Made by a program: the position numbers and the translations under genes. DNA of 64,000 nucleotides from Prorocentrum cordatum (taxonomy: Eukaryota > Sar > Dinophyceae > Prorocentrales > Prorocentraceae): positions 257,160-321,159 of the forward strand of contig CAUYUJ010014196.1 in the NCBI GenBank assembly GCA_963575745.1, read 5' to 3'. Positions within the stretch are counted from its first letter, which is position 1, and every line of letters begins with the position of its first letter. Below the pieces are notes generated by a model. It saw only the letters and a program-made list of their open reading frames with translations. It had not been told where the DNA came from and did not search any database. Positions 32,204-41,855 of the stretch are shown here, in pieces.

Positions 32204-35200
32204 TCCTCCTCCTCTCCCTCCTCCGTGTCTCTTCCACTGGTGCTATCGCTCGGGCGGCAGCGTCGGCGCGGGTTGTGGGCTCGGCAGGAGAAGAGATGAT
32301 CGACGACACGCCGCCGTTGGGAGCCCGTTCGCGTGCGAAGGCATATGGTGCTCCTTTCACAGTAGCGCGCTGATGGCTTCCAAACGGCGGCGTGTCACTG
32401 AAGCTGTCTTCTTTTCTGTTTGGACTGTTGGCGCGGGGCCCCCTTCCCTCGCGTGCAGCCTCCGAGGTTTGGCTGGCGCGGCCTTCACCTGGACGTCAGC
32501 CGCCACTTCTTCAGCGCCGAGCACGTGAAGTCCCTGCTGGACGTCATGGCCAGCCTCAAGCTGAACCGGTTCTCAGAGGAGGAGTAAGGTACCGATACCG
32601 CTGCCCTTGCCTCGTTTTCGCCTGCCCTCGTCGCCACGGCTGGATTCGCTGCGAAGTTTTGGTCAGAACGCACCCCATGAGAGGTTTTGGGGACTAGCTG
32701 TATCAGTACTTGTTGGATTCCCCAGGTTCCATTGGCACCTCACGGACGATCAGGGCTGGCGGCTTCCAGTGGAGGGGTACCCCAAGCTGACCATGATAGC
32801 TTCGGAGGGGGTCTCCAGCGGAGCCTACACGGCGGACGAGATCCGCGACGTGGTGCGGCACGCCCACGCGAGGCACATCCGCGTGCTCCCGGAGATCGAC
32901 GTGCCGGGCCATGCCGCGGCGGTCATTGCAGCCTACCCAGAGCTGGGCAACTCGGATGTTGCCAACTGGCGTGCGCCGACCCGCCCGATGGACAAGTGGG
33001 GCACCTTCGAGTACACCATGGCCCCATCTGCGGCCACAATGAAGTTCCTGAGTGATGTGTTCACACAGGTGGCCGATCTCTTCCCGGACGCCATGGTTCA
33101 CATCGGCGGTGACGAGGTGTCGAGGAACGAGTGGAAGAGGTCCAAGCTGGCCGAGACGGTCCGGCGCGCCGAGCGCCTGAACAACGTCCAGGAATACTTC
33201 AACGCCAGGTGTGCCGACCTCCTCCGGGCCAAGAACATATCCATGTTCGCCTGGGACGAGGCTCGCACTGTGGGAGGCTTTCCAAAGGACGGCACCATCG
33301 TAGCGTGGAGGTCGAGGGACGAGGTGGTTAAGGCGGCAAAATCAGGGAGGCACGTGGTGAATGCAGACCAGGGGATCCTGTACTTCGACCACTACCAGGG
33401 ACACGAGCGGACCGAGCCCAAGGCTTTTGGAGGGTACAGCCCCTTAGAGTCTGTCTACGGGTACGACCCAATACCGCCTGGACTCACGAAGGAGCAGCAG
33501 AGCCTCGTGGTGGGCGGGCAGGCGCAGCTCTGGTCGGAGCCTTCAGTGCCCGCCTATCCCGCCTTCGGCCTCCAGGCGATCACACTGTTCTGGTGACCGC
33601 GCCATCGCGACCAGCGGTCGCCAGCGTGGTCAGAGGTGCGATCTGCTCGAGCGGCTGGGTGGCGATCCAGCTGCACGCTACGGCCGCGCCTACCCATACC
33701 CAGACATCCAACGTCACGATTCGTGTGCGACATTTACCCCCGGGTCTCTGGTCACCACCCTCGCCACTTATTTTCCGTCAGGTGCTGTTTTTGTTGGCAC
33801 CCCCTGGGGCCACAAAAACGGCCCCCCAGAGGTCGACGCCAAGAAATTAGCAACCATCACCCTTTTCCCCGTGCCGCAGGAGGACAAAGTGAGACGCCTC
33901 CTCTCCTCGCTCTGTCCCAGCGATACCTCAGCAGCCCCTGGGGAGGCGGCAGAACTTTTGCGAGCCCCCCCCCTCGCCCGCACTGGCACGGATACGCTCA
34001 AGACGCTAGGATAAGGACCACCTGGGTTCAGGAGGGGGGTTCCGGCCCGCTCTTTGGATCCAGGCCTGGGAACTCGTGACCGAGGCTCGCCGTGGCCGGC
34101 TCGCCGTTGCTAGAAAGGCTTTGGCGCTCCTTGTGGTAGCACGATGTGTCTACGTGCGCGCAGGGCTGTCGAAGAGACTGCCAGAGCGCCGGCCAAGGCC
34201 TCCCAGCCACCACCTCTTTCTGCGGCCTTGGCCGTGAGGTCGGAGTACATGGTCGGAGTACTGGGACGATCACCGTGAGCCGCATAAAACCATAACCTTT
34301 CGGAGGTCCACACGGGTTTTCTTGGGTCGGCGCCGGGGCTTGTGCCCACCTAGACACCAGGGCGGTGCCTCCGGCGCTGCCCCCGTTTCGCTCCACGCGC
34401 CAGGGAAGGTGTGTGGAGATGGGAGTCCAGTGCTGACCCAATACGTCCGCACGGGCCTGCGAAAGTTTGTCTTGACGTGGATTCTCTCTGCAACGCCAGA
34501 GCACCGTTCCGAGCGCCGCCGACGTCGAGGTTTGAGTCCCGCGCTTGCTTTTTCCGACCGGAAGAGTTCTCTTTACGCACCACTGAGCAATCGCATATGT
34601 ATGTGCATGTGCGCATACGGTCAGGAACTTTGGCTTGGCGTGTCGCTCCTTCGGTTCTGTCCCACCACGCTTCGGCGCGGCACGCTGCCCGCGTCCCCAA
34701 CCCTCAATCCCAAAGCAGAGGTCAACGCCTCGAGTTTTTCCCAGCCTTCCGCCTTGCGGGCCAGGGCGACACGTTGTCCGATTGCAGGCCATTTCGTATG
34801 GCCAGGGCCGCCACCGCGATACGCCGATCACGAGGTCCCGACCACACATAGCTGTATTTATACAAACACTTCTCCGTGTGACACTCGTACGAACAGCTGT
34901 ACTAATTGCTGTACTGCTAGCTGGACTACTAGCGTATGAACAGCTGTATTAATACCTGTGCTACTAGATGTGCTGCTCCTAACTTCGAGGCTCGGGGGCG
35001 AGGATGGCGGGCGTTCCGGCGGTGGCGGCAATTCTGCTGGCGGCTGGCCGCGCGGCGGCGGACCCCGTCCTGTCTGGGCGGCGTCTGTCAGCCGAGGGCG
35101 AGGTCGCCGTGCTGCTGCAGGTGCCCGCGGCAAGCCGCCGCAGGGACTCCTCGGGCCGCCGGGGGCGGGACGACGCCCACGTCGAGGAGAAGGAGGAGGA

Positions 35201-37297
35201 GGAGGAGGAGGACGACGACCACGGCAACTACACGTTCTCAAAGTCTTTCGCGCCGTTTGTGCCGGTGCGGGTGCCCGCCTCATTACCAGGACTGGTGCAA
35301 CAAGCCCTGCGCAGCGGCCCACAGCGACTCCCTGTACTGCCGCAGCAGCCCCCACGAGTGCGGCAACTGCGGCGGCGCGCGGCGCGGCGGGGCGGCGCCC
35401 TCGCCGCCCGATCCGTCGCCGCCCGCGCCATCGCCCGCCCGCTTGGGCGGCAGCTGCGACAAGGCCCAGTGCGGGTGCCCTGGGGGTGCCGGGGCCCCTG
35501 CGCGGTGCTCGCAGCCCCACGCGGCGGACTGCGGCGGCGATCTCTTCTGCAGCTCGGGCGAGGACAGCTGCGCGCACCAGCGCCGCGGCCAGTGGTGCAG
35601 CCAGCGGAGGCCCTCGACCAGGGAGGGCGGCTGCGGGGCGGGCGCGCGGGCCACAGGAGTCCGTGGCGCTTCCCGGGAGCCGGTCGCGCGCGCGGGCCAG
35701 CGGGTGGCGCGAGCGCCGCGGCGCCTGGCGATGCGCTTAAAACGTCGGGCTCGCGCGAGGTTTTGCTCTGCAGCTCCTCGCAGGCTCGGGAGCTCGGGGC
35801 GCGCCCTGCGCTGCCGCGGTTTATCGCCGACCAGCGCCGCGGCGGGGCGCAGGGGCCCTGTGATGCGCGAAGCGGCTCCATCCCTGCGGCTCCCGCTTAT
35901 GTCTCGGGGTCGCCTCCGCGGCCTCCCGCCGCTGCGTCAGTCGTCGTTTGCCTGCATCTCGCGCCCTCTCATTATGGGCCGGACTTCGGGGGGGGGGAAG
36001 TGGGGATGGGGAGGTCCGCCTCCTCTTCCTGCTCCTCCTCCTCCTCCTCCTCCTCCTCCTCCTCCTCGCTCTCTTCCCCGTGGCAGTGGCGGTGGGGAAT
36101 CGGCCCGTCATCTCCCTCCTCTTTGCCCGGCTGCGCTGGCAAGTGGGCGCCGCCGAGCGCGCGCCACGGGCCCTGCGGGGCTTCTGTTGTCCCGTGCGCG
36201 CGCGTGGGGTGCTCAGGTGGAGGGCTCTCGCCAGTTCGATCGCCAGGGTTCCAGAGTGCAGGATCCTCCAGGAGGCCTCGCGAGCCCACGGAGACAGGGG
36301 CCACCGAGGGGCAATCCCCACTGATTTTTTGTCGAAGTCGGCCCAGCAGGCGCCCCCGCGCGGCCTCGCGCCAGCCGCGAGCGACCCAGGAGGCGCCCGC
36401 CCACAATGCTGGACTATAGTTCGGTGACGGTCAAATCATCCAACCATGCGTACGCGTGAGCACAGCATATGCAAGCACCCATATCCATACTGGTACATTG
36501 AGTTGTTTTGTGATGTGATGTCCGCATGTGCAGCCCCCCAGTGAATCGCAACGCGGCGGGTCACCCCGACCCCCGACATCGCGAAAACAGCGCGACGTAC
36601 TGAAAGCATCGCGACATGCGTGCTCGGCGCATCTTCTTATGTGAGTTCGGGCCGTGAGGCTCTGGCGACAGTTCGGGGCTCAGGCGTCCTTGCGGGAAGG
36701 CTCCTGCACCGAAGGAAGGTACTCGGGGGGCGCAGCAGCGGGAAGGCACCGCGCGGGGCCGAACACCTTCAACAGCTGGGCCAACAGGCACCATTCTCAT
36801 CATCGGAGGGCCCCCAGGAGGTCCTTCGAGATCCGTCCGAGGCTGACGGGGGTTTCCCGCTTGCCATCAGCTCGAATGACCTCGATCTTCGATCTTCCCT
36901 GAAACGCGACGCTGCAAACAACAAACAACATCGCGAAACATCGCGACCAGAGCCCTGGACCCCGTCCCTGTGCATCATTTATCGGGCCCGGTCGATTCGA
37001 GAGGGTTCCAGGACTCGAAGCAAGGCAAATTCGCCTGTTGGGGGAAAATGCGGCGCCATGATCCTTGGGACCTTGGCTGTAAGGTCGGAGTACATCCCAG
37101 ACTGGAAGCACCTGGAGTACATGGCGTTCCCGAGGTCCCACGCGTTGGCCGAGCGGCTCTGGACCCCGAGCGCGCAGGTTGCGGGCTTCGAGGAGTTCCG
37201 TGAGCGGCTGGCTGTGCGTCTGAAGGAGTTGTCTTCGCCGCCGCCGCCCTCGCCCTCGCCGTCGACGTCGTCGTCGTCGTCGCCATTCGAGTGTTGA
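30908..37297 (+). CDS. Beta-N-acetylhexosaminidase (GH20), four exons, 5' end not found
   Basis: Likely hydrolyses terminal beta-linked GlcNAc/GalNAc from glycans or chitooligosaccharides. Exons inferred from protein continuity and GT-AG sites: about 30908-31044, 32467-32568, 32726-33532 and 37084-37297. Joined they give 419 codons plus stop in one frame. All three introns are phase 2. Exon 1 carries the end of the N-terminal GH20b-like domain ('GLFYAVQTLRQL'). The catalytic barrel follows: 'WRGLHLDVSRHFF', 'HWHLTDDQGW' (about residues 82-91), 'VLPEIDVPGHAA' (133) and 'HIGGDEV', with the Asp209-Glu210 pair used by GH20 for substrate-assisted catalysis. Later come 'FDHYQGHE', 'GGQAQLWSE' and 'EYMAFPRSHALAERLW'. 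The family is usually over 500 residues, so the signal peptide and early N-terminal exons are missing; none was recognised upstream. The C-terminus ends in a Pro/Ser run. No catalytic residue is missing. Confidence 0.88.
31045..32466 (+). other. Hexosaminidase intron 1 (1,422 bp, GT-AG)
   Basis: The donor 'ca|gttctt' and acceptor 'ccgag|gtttgg' restore E-D-A-P-Q-F-G-W-R-G. A short direct repeat (GTT, within AGTT/AGGTT) spans the two junctions. The intron contains a diverged core of MITE family 2 (about 31400-31500) and the long foldback at 31690-32206. Confidence 0.75.
31690..32206. mobile_element. Long foldback: arms of about 215 bp, about 79-bp loop
   Basis: The left arm (about 31690-31904) is mirrored by the right arm (about 31984-32206). 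The unique 145 bp next to the loop ('agcggagaggactgggtgg', 'gcctgcctctgcgcgagg', 'aacgggatcctgagggca') match their complement with only a few substitutions and one small indel. Further out, the GGA triplets of the left arm become TCC triplets in the right. The hairpin lies wholly inside hexosaminidase intron 1. Confidence 0.9.
32467..32568 (+). CDS. Hexosaminidase exon b
   Basis: Encodes 'WRGLHLDVSRHFF' through 'SLLDVMASLKLN'. Phase 2 at both ends; the donor is 'aaccg|gttctcag'. Confidence 0.88.
32569..32725 (+). other. Hexosaminidase intron 2 (157 bp), an introner
   Basis: The intron runs from 'gttctcag' to 'ttccccag' and its removal restores K-L-N-R-F-H-W-H. It consists of the 153-bp element 32572-32724 plus target duplication bases: the donor GT comes from the duplicated GGTT, and the acceptor AG is the element's last A plus the next G. 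Confidence 0.88.
32572..32724 (+). mobile_element. MITE/introner family 1, intronic copy
   Basis: Full-length relative of 1061-1233. Subterminal inverted repeats are 'aaggtaccgatacc' on the left and the decayed 'gtatcagtactt' on the right. It is flanked by GGTT at 32568-32571 and 32725-32728 (GGTTC if extended by one). Confidence 0.86.
32726..33532 (+). CDS. Hexosaminidase exon c (catalytic barrel)
   Basis: An 807-nt exon from 'FHWHLTDDQGW' to 'GGQAQLW', including the catalytic Asp-Glu of 'HIGGDEV' at 33099-33119. The donor is 'ctctg|gtcggag'; reading on past it gives a non-family tail and a stop at 33594-33596. Confidence 0.93.
34226..34260 (+). repeat. Duplicate of the intron 3 acceptor and start of exon d
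   Basis: 'ccttggccgtgag' plus 'gtcggagtacat' is nearly identical to the true junction at 37071-37095; 'ggtcggagtac' follows again at 34251. It would code W-S-E-Y but then leaves the GH20 sequence. Confidence 0.8.
34618..34770 (+). repeat. Dispersed repeat shared with 11145-11290
   Basis: Same order of short shared blocks as the 11-kb copy; diverged. Non-coding in context. Confidence 0.55.
35004..35640 (+). CDS. Possible secreted Cys-rich protein, nested in hexosaminidase intron 3
   Basis: An ATG at 35004 opens with a signal-peptide-like start ('MAGVPAVAAILLAAGRAAA'), then a polar linker with an Asp/Glu-rich run (about residues 53-73). From about 35265, in a different frame, comes a Cys-rich stretch with 'DWCNKPC', 'LYCRSSPHECGNCGG' and, after a Pro/Ser linker, 'SCDKAQCGCPGG' and 'LFCSSGEDSC'. 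The spacing (about WCx3Cx9Cx6CxxC) recalls short Cys repeats in secreted protist proteins. Joining the two parts needs a small intron or a frameshift between about 35235 and 35290, which I cannot fix. Same strand as the host gene. Family not named. Confidence 0.4.
36025..36068 (+). repeat. (CTC)n tract
   Basis: Pure pyrimidine triplets inside hexosaminidase intron 3. Confidence 0.92.
37084..37297 (+). CDS. Hexosaminidase exon d (C-terminus and stop)
   Basis: Encodes 'SEYIPDWKHLEYMAFPR', 'ALAERLW' and a final helix, then a Pro/Ser low-complexity tail and TGA at 37295-37297. Confidence 0.9.
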
Positions 37298-37299
37298 GG

Positions 37300-37915
37300 A
37301 CTGAGACTGTAGCGTTGCATTGTTTATGCTTTCCCGTTGTGTTGATGTCTATAAATTCATACACATGTATGTATGCATATTGTTGTTTGACGTCAGAGGC
37401 CTCTAGAGGCCTCGTGGCCTGCGGTGGGGCTGGCTTCCAGAGACCTCAAGTGCAGTTCGGGGGGAGCTCCGGGAACGTAGAGCAAGCGCATCCAAGAAGA
37501 ATCGGCCTTTTGGCAGGGGTTCCTGTGGAAGTTTCTCATCGCCCGGTTGCCCTGAGAGCTCACAGAAGCCCTGGGGCACTCGCGGAGGCTCACATTTCGA
37601 ATCCGAATGTGCCCTAGGAGCTCTTTCGGCAAGGTCTCCTTGCGCATGTACCCACTGTAGAGCGAGTGGAAGTGGTAGGCCACACGTTTTTGCTCGGTGC
37701 GCGAGCCACGCTTTACTGAGCGCTGGTCGCGCGGGCATTGCCCGCAGCGTGCAAAGGAATTACACATGGGCTCACGGCGTGGCTCGGCGGACTGCGGCCG
37801 TGACCCAGACGGCAGGAAACTGGAGGGCACCAGGGTACACGACCACGAGCACTGCTGGCGCTGGAGACCACTCCCCGCACCCCTTGAGGGCGCCGCCGTC
37901 GCGCGCGGTGGATGG
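37300..37915. other. Downstream of hexosaminidase, no gene recognised
   Basis: Begins as probable 3' UTR (a lower-GC stretch with 'tatgtatgcatattg' near 37370). Beyond that no family-supported frame was found. Confidence 0.45.
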
Positions 37916-37916
37916 T

Positions 37917-37933
37917 GGAGTGTGTGTGTGTGT

Positions 37934-37972
<39 letters not shown>

Positions 37973-37988
37973 TGCGTGCGTGCGTGCA

Positions 37989-38073
<85 letters not shown>

Positions 38074-38270
38074 CACAGTGTGCACGTTTTGCACACTGTG
38101 CCTGCGACAGCGTTCGAGCTCAATTCGCACCTCCATCTGCTGCCCGCGCCTGCGGATCCTCTGCGCCGCCGACAAAAGTGTGTGTATCTGTGTTTGTGTG
38201 TGTGTGTGTGTGCAAGTGTGTGTGTGTGTGTCTGTTTGTATGTGTGGGTTTGTGTGTGTGTGTTTGTGTT
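37917..38270 (+). repeat. Compound (GT)n / (GTGC)n tract
   Basis: (GT)n at 37917-37968, (GTGC)n at 37969-38030, (GT)n to 38071, and more GT-rich sequence at 38178-38268. Alternating purine-pyrimidine throughout, so a Z-DNA candidate. Confidence 0.95.
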
Positions 38271-38647
38271 GCCGGCTTTGCTACTGCACAGTCGGCCTTC
38301 GGACAGGGCTGGGACGAGGATAAATCCGTTCCAAAGCGTTTCGAAGCGGTCTCAGAGCGTTCTGGAGCGCTCTGGGAAGGCCGCGGCGCCTGATGCATCC
38401 CCCAGAGCCGCCGGATCTCAGAGATTCTCGATTTATCCTCACCCGAATCTATCCTCGTCCTCTCGTCCTGGCTTCGTCCCATGGGCCTTCCTGGGCAGAC
38501 CGGCGCCGGCCGCGCTGTGCGTCCGCCCCCCAAAAAGCGGGCCGCAGGCGTCGCCCCGTGTGCCCGACCGTCGTGCCTCTCTTTGTTCGTGCGCGCGCAG
38601 CCCCTCGGCACACGGTCGGTGGCCATCAGCTGAGCGTGATCCACTAA

Positions 38648-38846
38648 TATGGGAACGAAAAGTGACATAAACATAAAAACTCGGATGTCCGCGCGGATTT
38701 CTCGGATCGGCGCTGGACCCCCCTCTCTGGCGCGCGGAGCGCGCCACTGGCGGCGCCGGAGGCGCCGCCGGGGGTCCCCAGCGCCGATCCGAGAAATCTG
38801 CGCGGACCTCCGTGTTTTTATGTTTATGTCATGTTTTGTTCCCCAA
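38648..38846. mobile_element. MITE family 2, free copy (199 bp)
   Basis: Terminal inverted repeats are 'gggaacgaaaagtgacat' and 'atgtcatgttttgttccc', continuing inward as 'cgcggatttctcggatcgg' and its complement. Nearly the whole element is a hairpin. Direct repeats ACTAA at 38643-38647 and 38847-38851 give a 5-bp target-site duplication. No ORF. Same family as the intron of the Mei2-like gene. Confidence 0.9.
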
Positions 38847-38851
38847 ACTAA

Positions 38852-40255
38852 CACCCTCGCTGAGTTGGCGCACTCGCCCGCGACGCCGCCGGGCGTTCGC
38901 TGCCAGGGGCTGCCTTGCGGCCTGGCCGCCCCGCGCGCCCCCCTGGGACCTCGCTGCGTGAGGGGGGCGCCCTCCTCCCTCCTGTCTCTGCGGCCAGCTC
39001 TCTTCTTTCCCTCCTCCCCTTGCGTGCGGGAGATTTGGCAATGCCGTAGCCCGTTTTGCTTGGATGCGCGAGCGGATCGCATCTGCCGCGCCGTGACAGG
39101 GAAAAAGTGCGTTCGCACTCTTACGTGATTCGCGTTAGATGGATCTTCTGAGCTCAGCGTGGATTCCATGCCAATTTCTCACGCCGCTCTGTATGGCTTC
39201 GGCATATTTCGCGCGCATGGGTTCCATCCCTCTGTTCCCACTGCAAGCGTCAGCCACGTCCTGACCTCTACCCGAAACGCTTGGTGGTAATAGACCTAAG
39301 CGTGCCCCGCCCTAGCGCATCGCTGTGTTGGAGCAGTTGGCTGCTAGCAAACAAATATGCGTGATTGTACTCTGGCTTGTCTACCCATCTGCTACCGCTG
39401 GGTGGTGGTGATTGGCCCAATCATGTCCTGGCTTCGCGCACCGCGACGGTGTCAGCACCTCGCCGCTGGAAGGAACGTGTGCTGGTTGCCCTGCTTCTTT
39501 TCTCCAGGCTCGCTGCTCCTTCGCTTGCAGGTTGGGCCGTTCTTGCCCGCCTCGCCTTCCGCTGGCTGGAGCCGCCGTGCCGCGGAGCCCGCGGCCGCCG
39601 AGCAAAACAGTTGTTGGGGAGCGGCCAAACGCGCGAACCGGCGGACCTCTGCGGGCCCGGACCTCGGGGGGCCGAGGCGGGAGCTGCATCCAGGACGCTG
39701 AGACGAGGACCAGTTTGGGCTCAGTCAGGAGGGGGAAAACACACAGACACAATTCATCTTCGACCCCCAGGAAATATGGGAAAATCTGGGGATAGGGGGG
39801 GAAGACAAAAACCCAGAAAATATCAGGAAATATAGGGAATCGGTTTATTTGTGTGTATTTATTTGTGTGTCCCAGGGCCCCTTCACTCAGGAGGGGCTCC
39901 GATTTTCGGGCTGTTTCTGAACTCTCTAGGCCAGGGAGCTCACTCGTTGCCGAGGCTCGTCGTGGCCAGAAAGCTCCTCTCGCTCCTTCTCCCGCGTTCC
40001 TCATCACGGCTCTGTGACTGCATCCATATCCGCCGCTTGGGGGAATCGGCCTCTTTGGACTTCGGCAGGCGGACGTTATGGATACAGTGGGGCCCTGCGG
40101 GGGCTAAGCATGCTCATATCCACCGCTCGCCGACGTCTACGGAGATTGGTCGCTCAGGCGGTGTTCATGGACACATCCCCGCCTCGCATGGGGCGTCGTC
40201 CTGGGCAGTTGTTTGCTGGTCCAGGAGCCTGGGGCTTCGGTCGGGGCTCAAGAGA
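38852..40255. other. No recognisable gene
   Basis: Several frames of 100-200 codons overlap on both strands without a known motif. The stretch 39720-39850 is less GC-rich ('atttgtgtgtatttatttg'). Confidence 0.45.
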
Positions 40256-40259
40256 CGGG

Positions 40260-40480
40260 GGTCAATGCAAACGGGGGTCAGTCAGAGCGCCCGATCTTGC
40301 AGGATCCTGCTGGGCCAGAGTCGCATTGACCCGGGCTTGGGTGCAGGATCCTGCATGATCTTGCAGGATTCTTCGCATTGACCTGGGCTTGGGTGCAGGA
40401 TCTCGCAGGATCTTGCAGGATTCTGAAAGGCCTGATTGACCCGGGTCTGGATTGACACGGGTCAGCAGATCCCCGATTCG
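40260..40480 (+). repeat. Tandem repeat of about 54 bp
   Basis: Units with 'attgacccgggcttgggtg' and 'caggatcttgcaggattct' at about 40320-40432, with diverged fragments on both sides. Confidence 0.88.
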
Positions 40481-40577
40481 GCCCGCAGGGGCCGCAGCTG
40501 AGGAACAGCCGGTCGCGGCCGTAACGGCTCTTTCGTGGCGCCAGGTGTCGACGCACGTGGCGTGTGGTTGGCTAGGG

Positions 40578-40737
40578 TTAAGTCGGGCACGTCCCTCTGC
40601 ATGAGGAGTAGTTTAAGATAGTACAAGAATACTCTGGGGACGATTTTTTACTATGTTTGATTATTTTGCTGAGTCTGTTTTGACTATTTTTAATATTGCG
40701 CCCAAAATCCGCCTGTAGGCGGACATGCCCGACCTAA
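40578..40737. mobile_element. MITE family 3, copy 1 (160 bp)
   Basis: Ends are 'ttaagtcgggcacgtccc' and 'ggacatgcccgacctaa' (inverted repeats); interior AT-rich. Flanks GGCTAGGG (40570-40577) and GGCTATGG (40738-40745) form a 7/8 target-site duplication. An 8-bp duplication is typical of hAT-type transposons; that assignment is inference. Confidence 0.88.
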
Positions 40738-40886
40738 GGCTATGGCGAAGGCCCGGTGCGCACGCGGCCGCGCGCGTATACCGCGCGCGCGAGCCTCGGG
40801 CAGCCGAGCCACGCGGGGCCCTCCGCATGGCATCCGGCGCGTCGCCGCGGCATGCCGAATGAGTGCAGCCAGATCTGTGCATGCAG

Positions 40887-41043
40887 TCTGGCCGGGCATG
40901 TCCTCCTGCAGGCGGGCTTTGGACGAAAACTAATAACAAGAGTCAAATAATGGTCAAACCTAGTCAAACGTAGTCGAAACATCGTCTCCAGTGTAGTTAC
41001 TATTTTGAAATATTCCTCCTGTAGAGGGACGTGCCCGACTTAA
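40887..41043. mobile_element. MITE family 3, copy 2 (157 bp)
   Basis: Right end 'gacgtgcccgacttaa'; diverged left end 'tctggccgggcatgtcc'; AT-rich interior. Flanks GCATGCAG (40879-40886) and GCCTGCAG (41044-41051) match at 7 of 8 bases. Lies only 149 bp from copy 1. Confidence 0.85.
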
Positions 41044-41439
41044 GCCTGCAGCTTCCCTGCATGCAGGGGGACGTTCGAGGGGGATAGTTTCAGGGGGGAA
41101 GGCATCGACACCCTCAATCGCCCACTCACCGCCGACAGGTTTCAAGACCCACACCCGCCCAGGAGCGCGCGGTTTTGCTATCGGGGGCCTATCGCCGATC
41201 TATCGGTGATGTGTCGCCGATTCCAGCGCGATGGTTTCCCCCCCTGTATGTCAGGCCTCCCACTCATGCATCTTGGAGCGAGAGGGGACCTGGGATGCGC
41301 TGCCTTGCGGGAAGGCCGCAGGAAAGATCACAAGACTCCATGGAAAGCTAGAAGGCTCCAGGGAAACAACAGGGCCTACGACCCCTTCTCCTCGAGGCCT
41401 CTGTCTGTCAATGGCACAACGCGGAGAGAAGACGAAGAG

Positions 41440-41855
41440 GGACCAGGAGAGGGGAGGGATGTAGGAAGCAGTGCGGAAGAGGGGAAGGAGGCAGCGGAGT
41501 GTCGGACGTGACGAGAGGCGAAGGATGGACACGACGAAAACGAGGAGCTCACGAGATCGAGGGGACTGGTTCGCAGACGAGGAAGATGAGGAGGGGGAGG
41601 GGGGGGAGGAGGGAGAATAAGGAGTCCAGGATTCGGGGCGTGGATGGGGGGAGGGAGGAGGAGGAAGGAAGGAGGGAGAGGGAATGCATGGGGAAGCAAG
41701 AGCAGGAGGGAGGTGCAGGAGGAGGAGGCAGAGAGAGGCGGCAGAGGCGAGCGAGGCGGAGGACTGGGGAGGATGCGGGAGGATGAGGGCGGAGGGGCAG
41801 GAGGAGCAGGAGCCAGGACGAGGAGAGAGGTGGAGGGAGCAGGACCTTGACCGTT
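41440..41855 (+). repeat. Purine-rich degenerate GGA/GAG block
   Basis: Irregular GAG/GGAGG sequence with frequent CAG and TGG interruptions. Frames through it are low-complexity. Confidence 0.8.

Larger units (their letters stand above)
33533..37083 (+). other. Hexosaminidase intron 3 (3,551 bp, GT-AG)
   Basis: An 8-bp direct repeat GGTCGGAG sits at both boundaries (33532-33539 and 37083-37090). Splicing restores L-W-S-E-Y-I-P-D-W-K. Inside are half copies of the MITE family 2 core (near 34270-34330), a decoy copy of the acceptor region at 34226-34250, a dispersed repeat (34618-34770) and a possible Cys-rich gene. Confidence 0.85.

Noticed and set aside
33594-33596. Stop after exon c as the natural end of the hexosaminidase
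   Set aside because: The frame past 33532 departs from the family, whereas 37084-37297 supplies the expected GH20 C-terminus in phase with a GT-AG intron.
38316-38440. MITE with GAGGATAAATC inverted ends
   Set aside because: Only 11 bp at each end match, the interior does not fold, and no target-site duplication or second copy was found.
39043-39066. Possible third spliced-leader relic ('ccgtagcccgttttg')
   Set aside because: Only about 14 of 21 positions agree and the diagnostic 'ggctcaag' end is missing.
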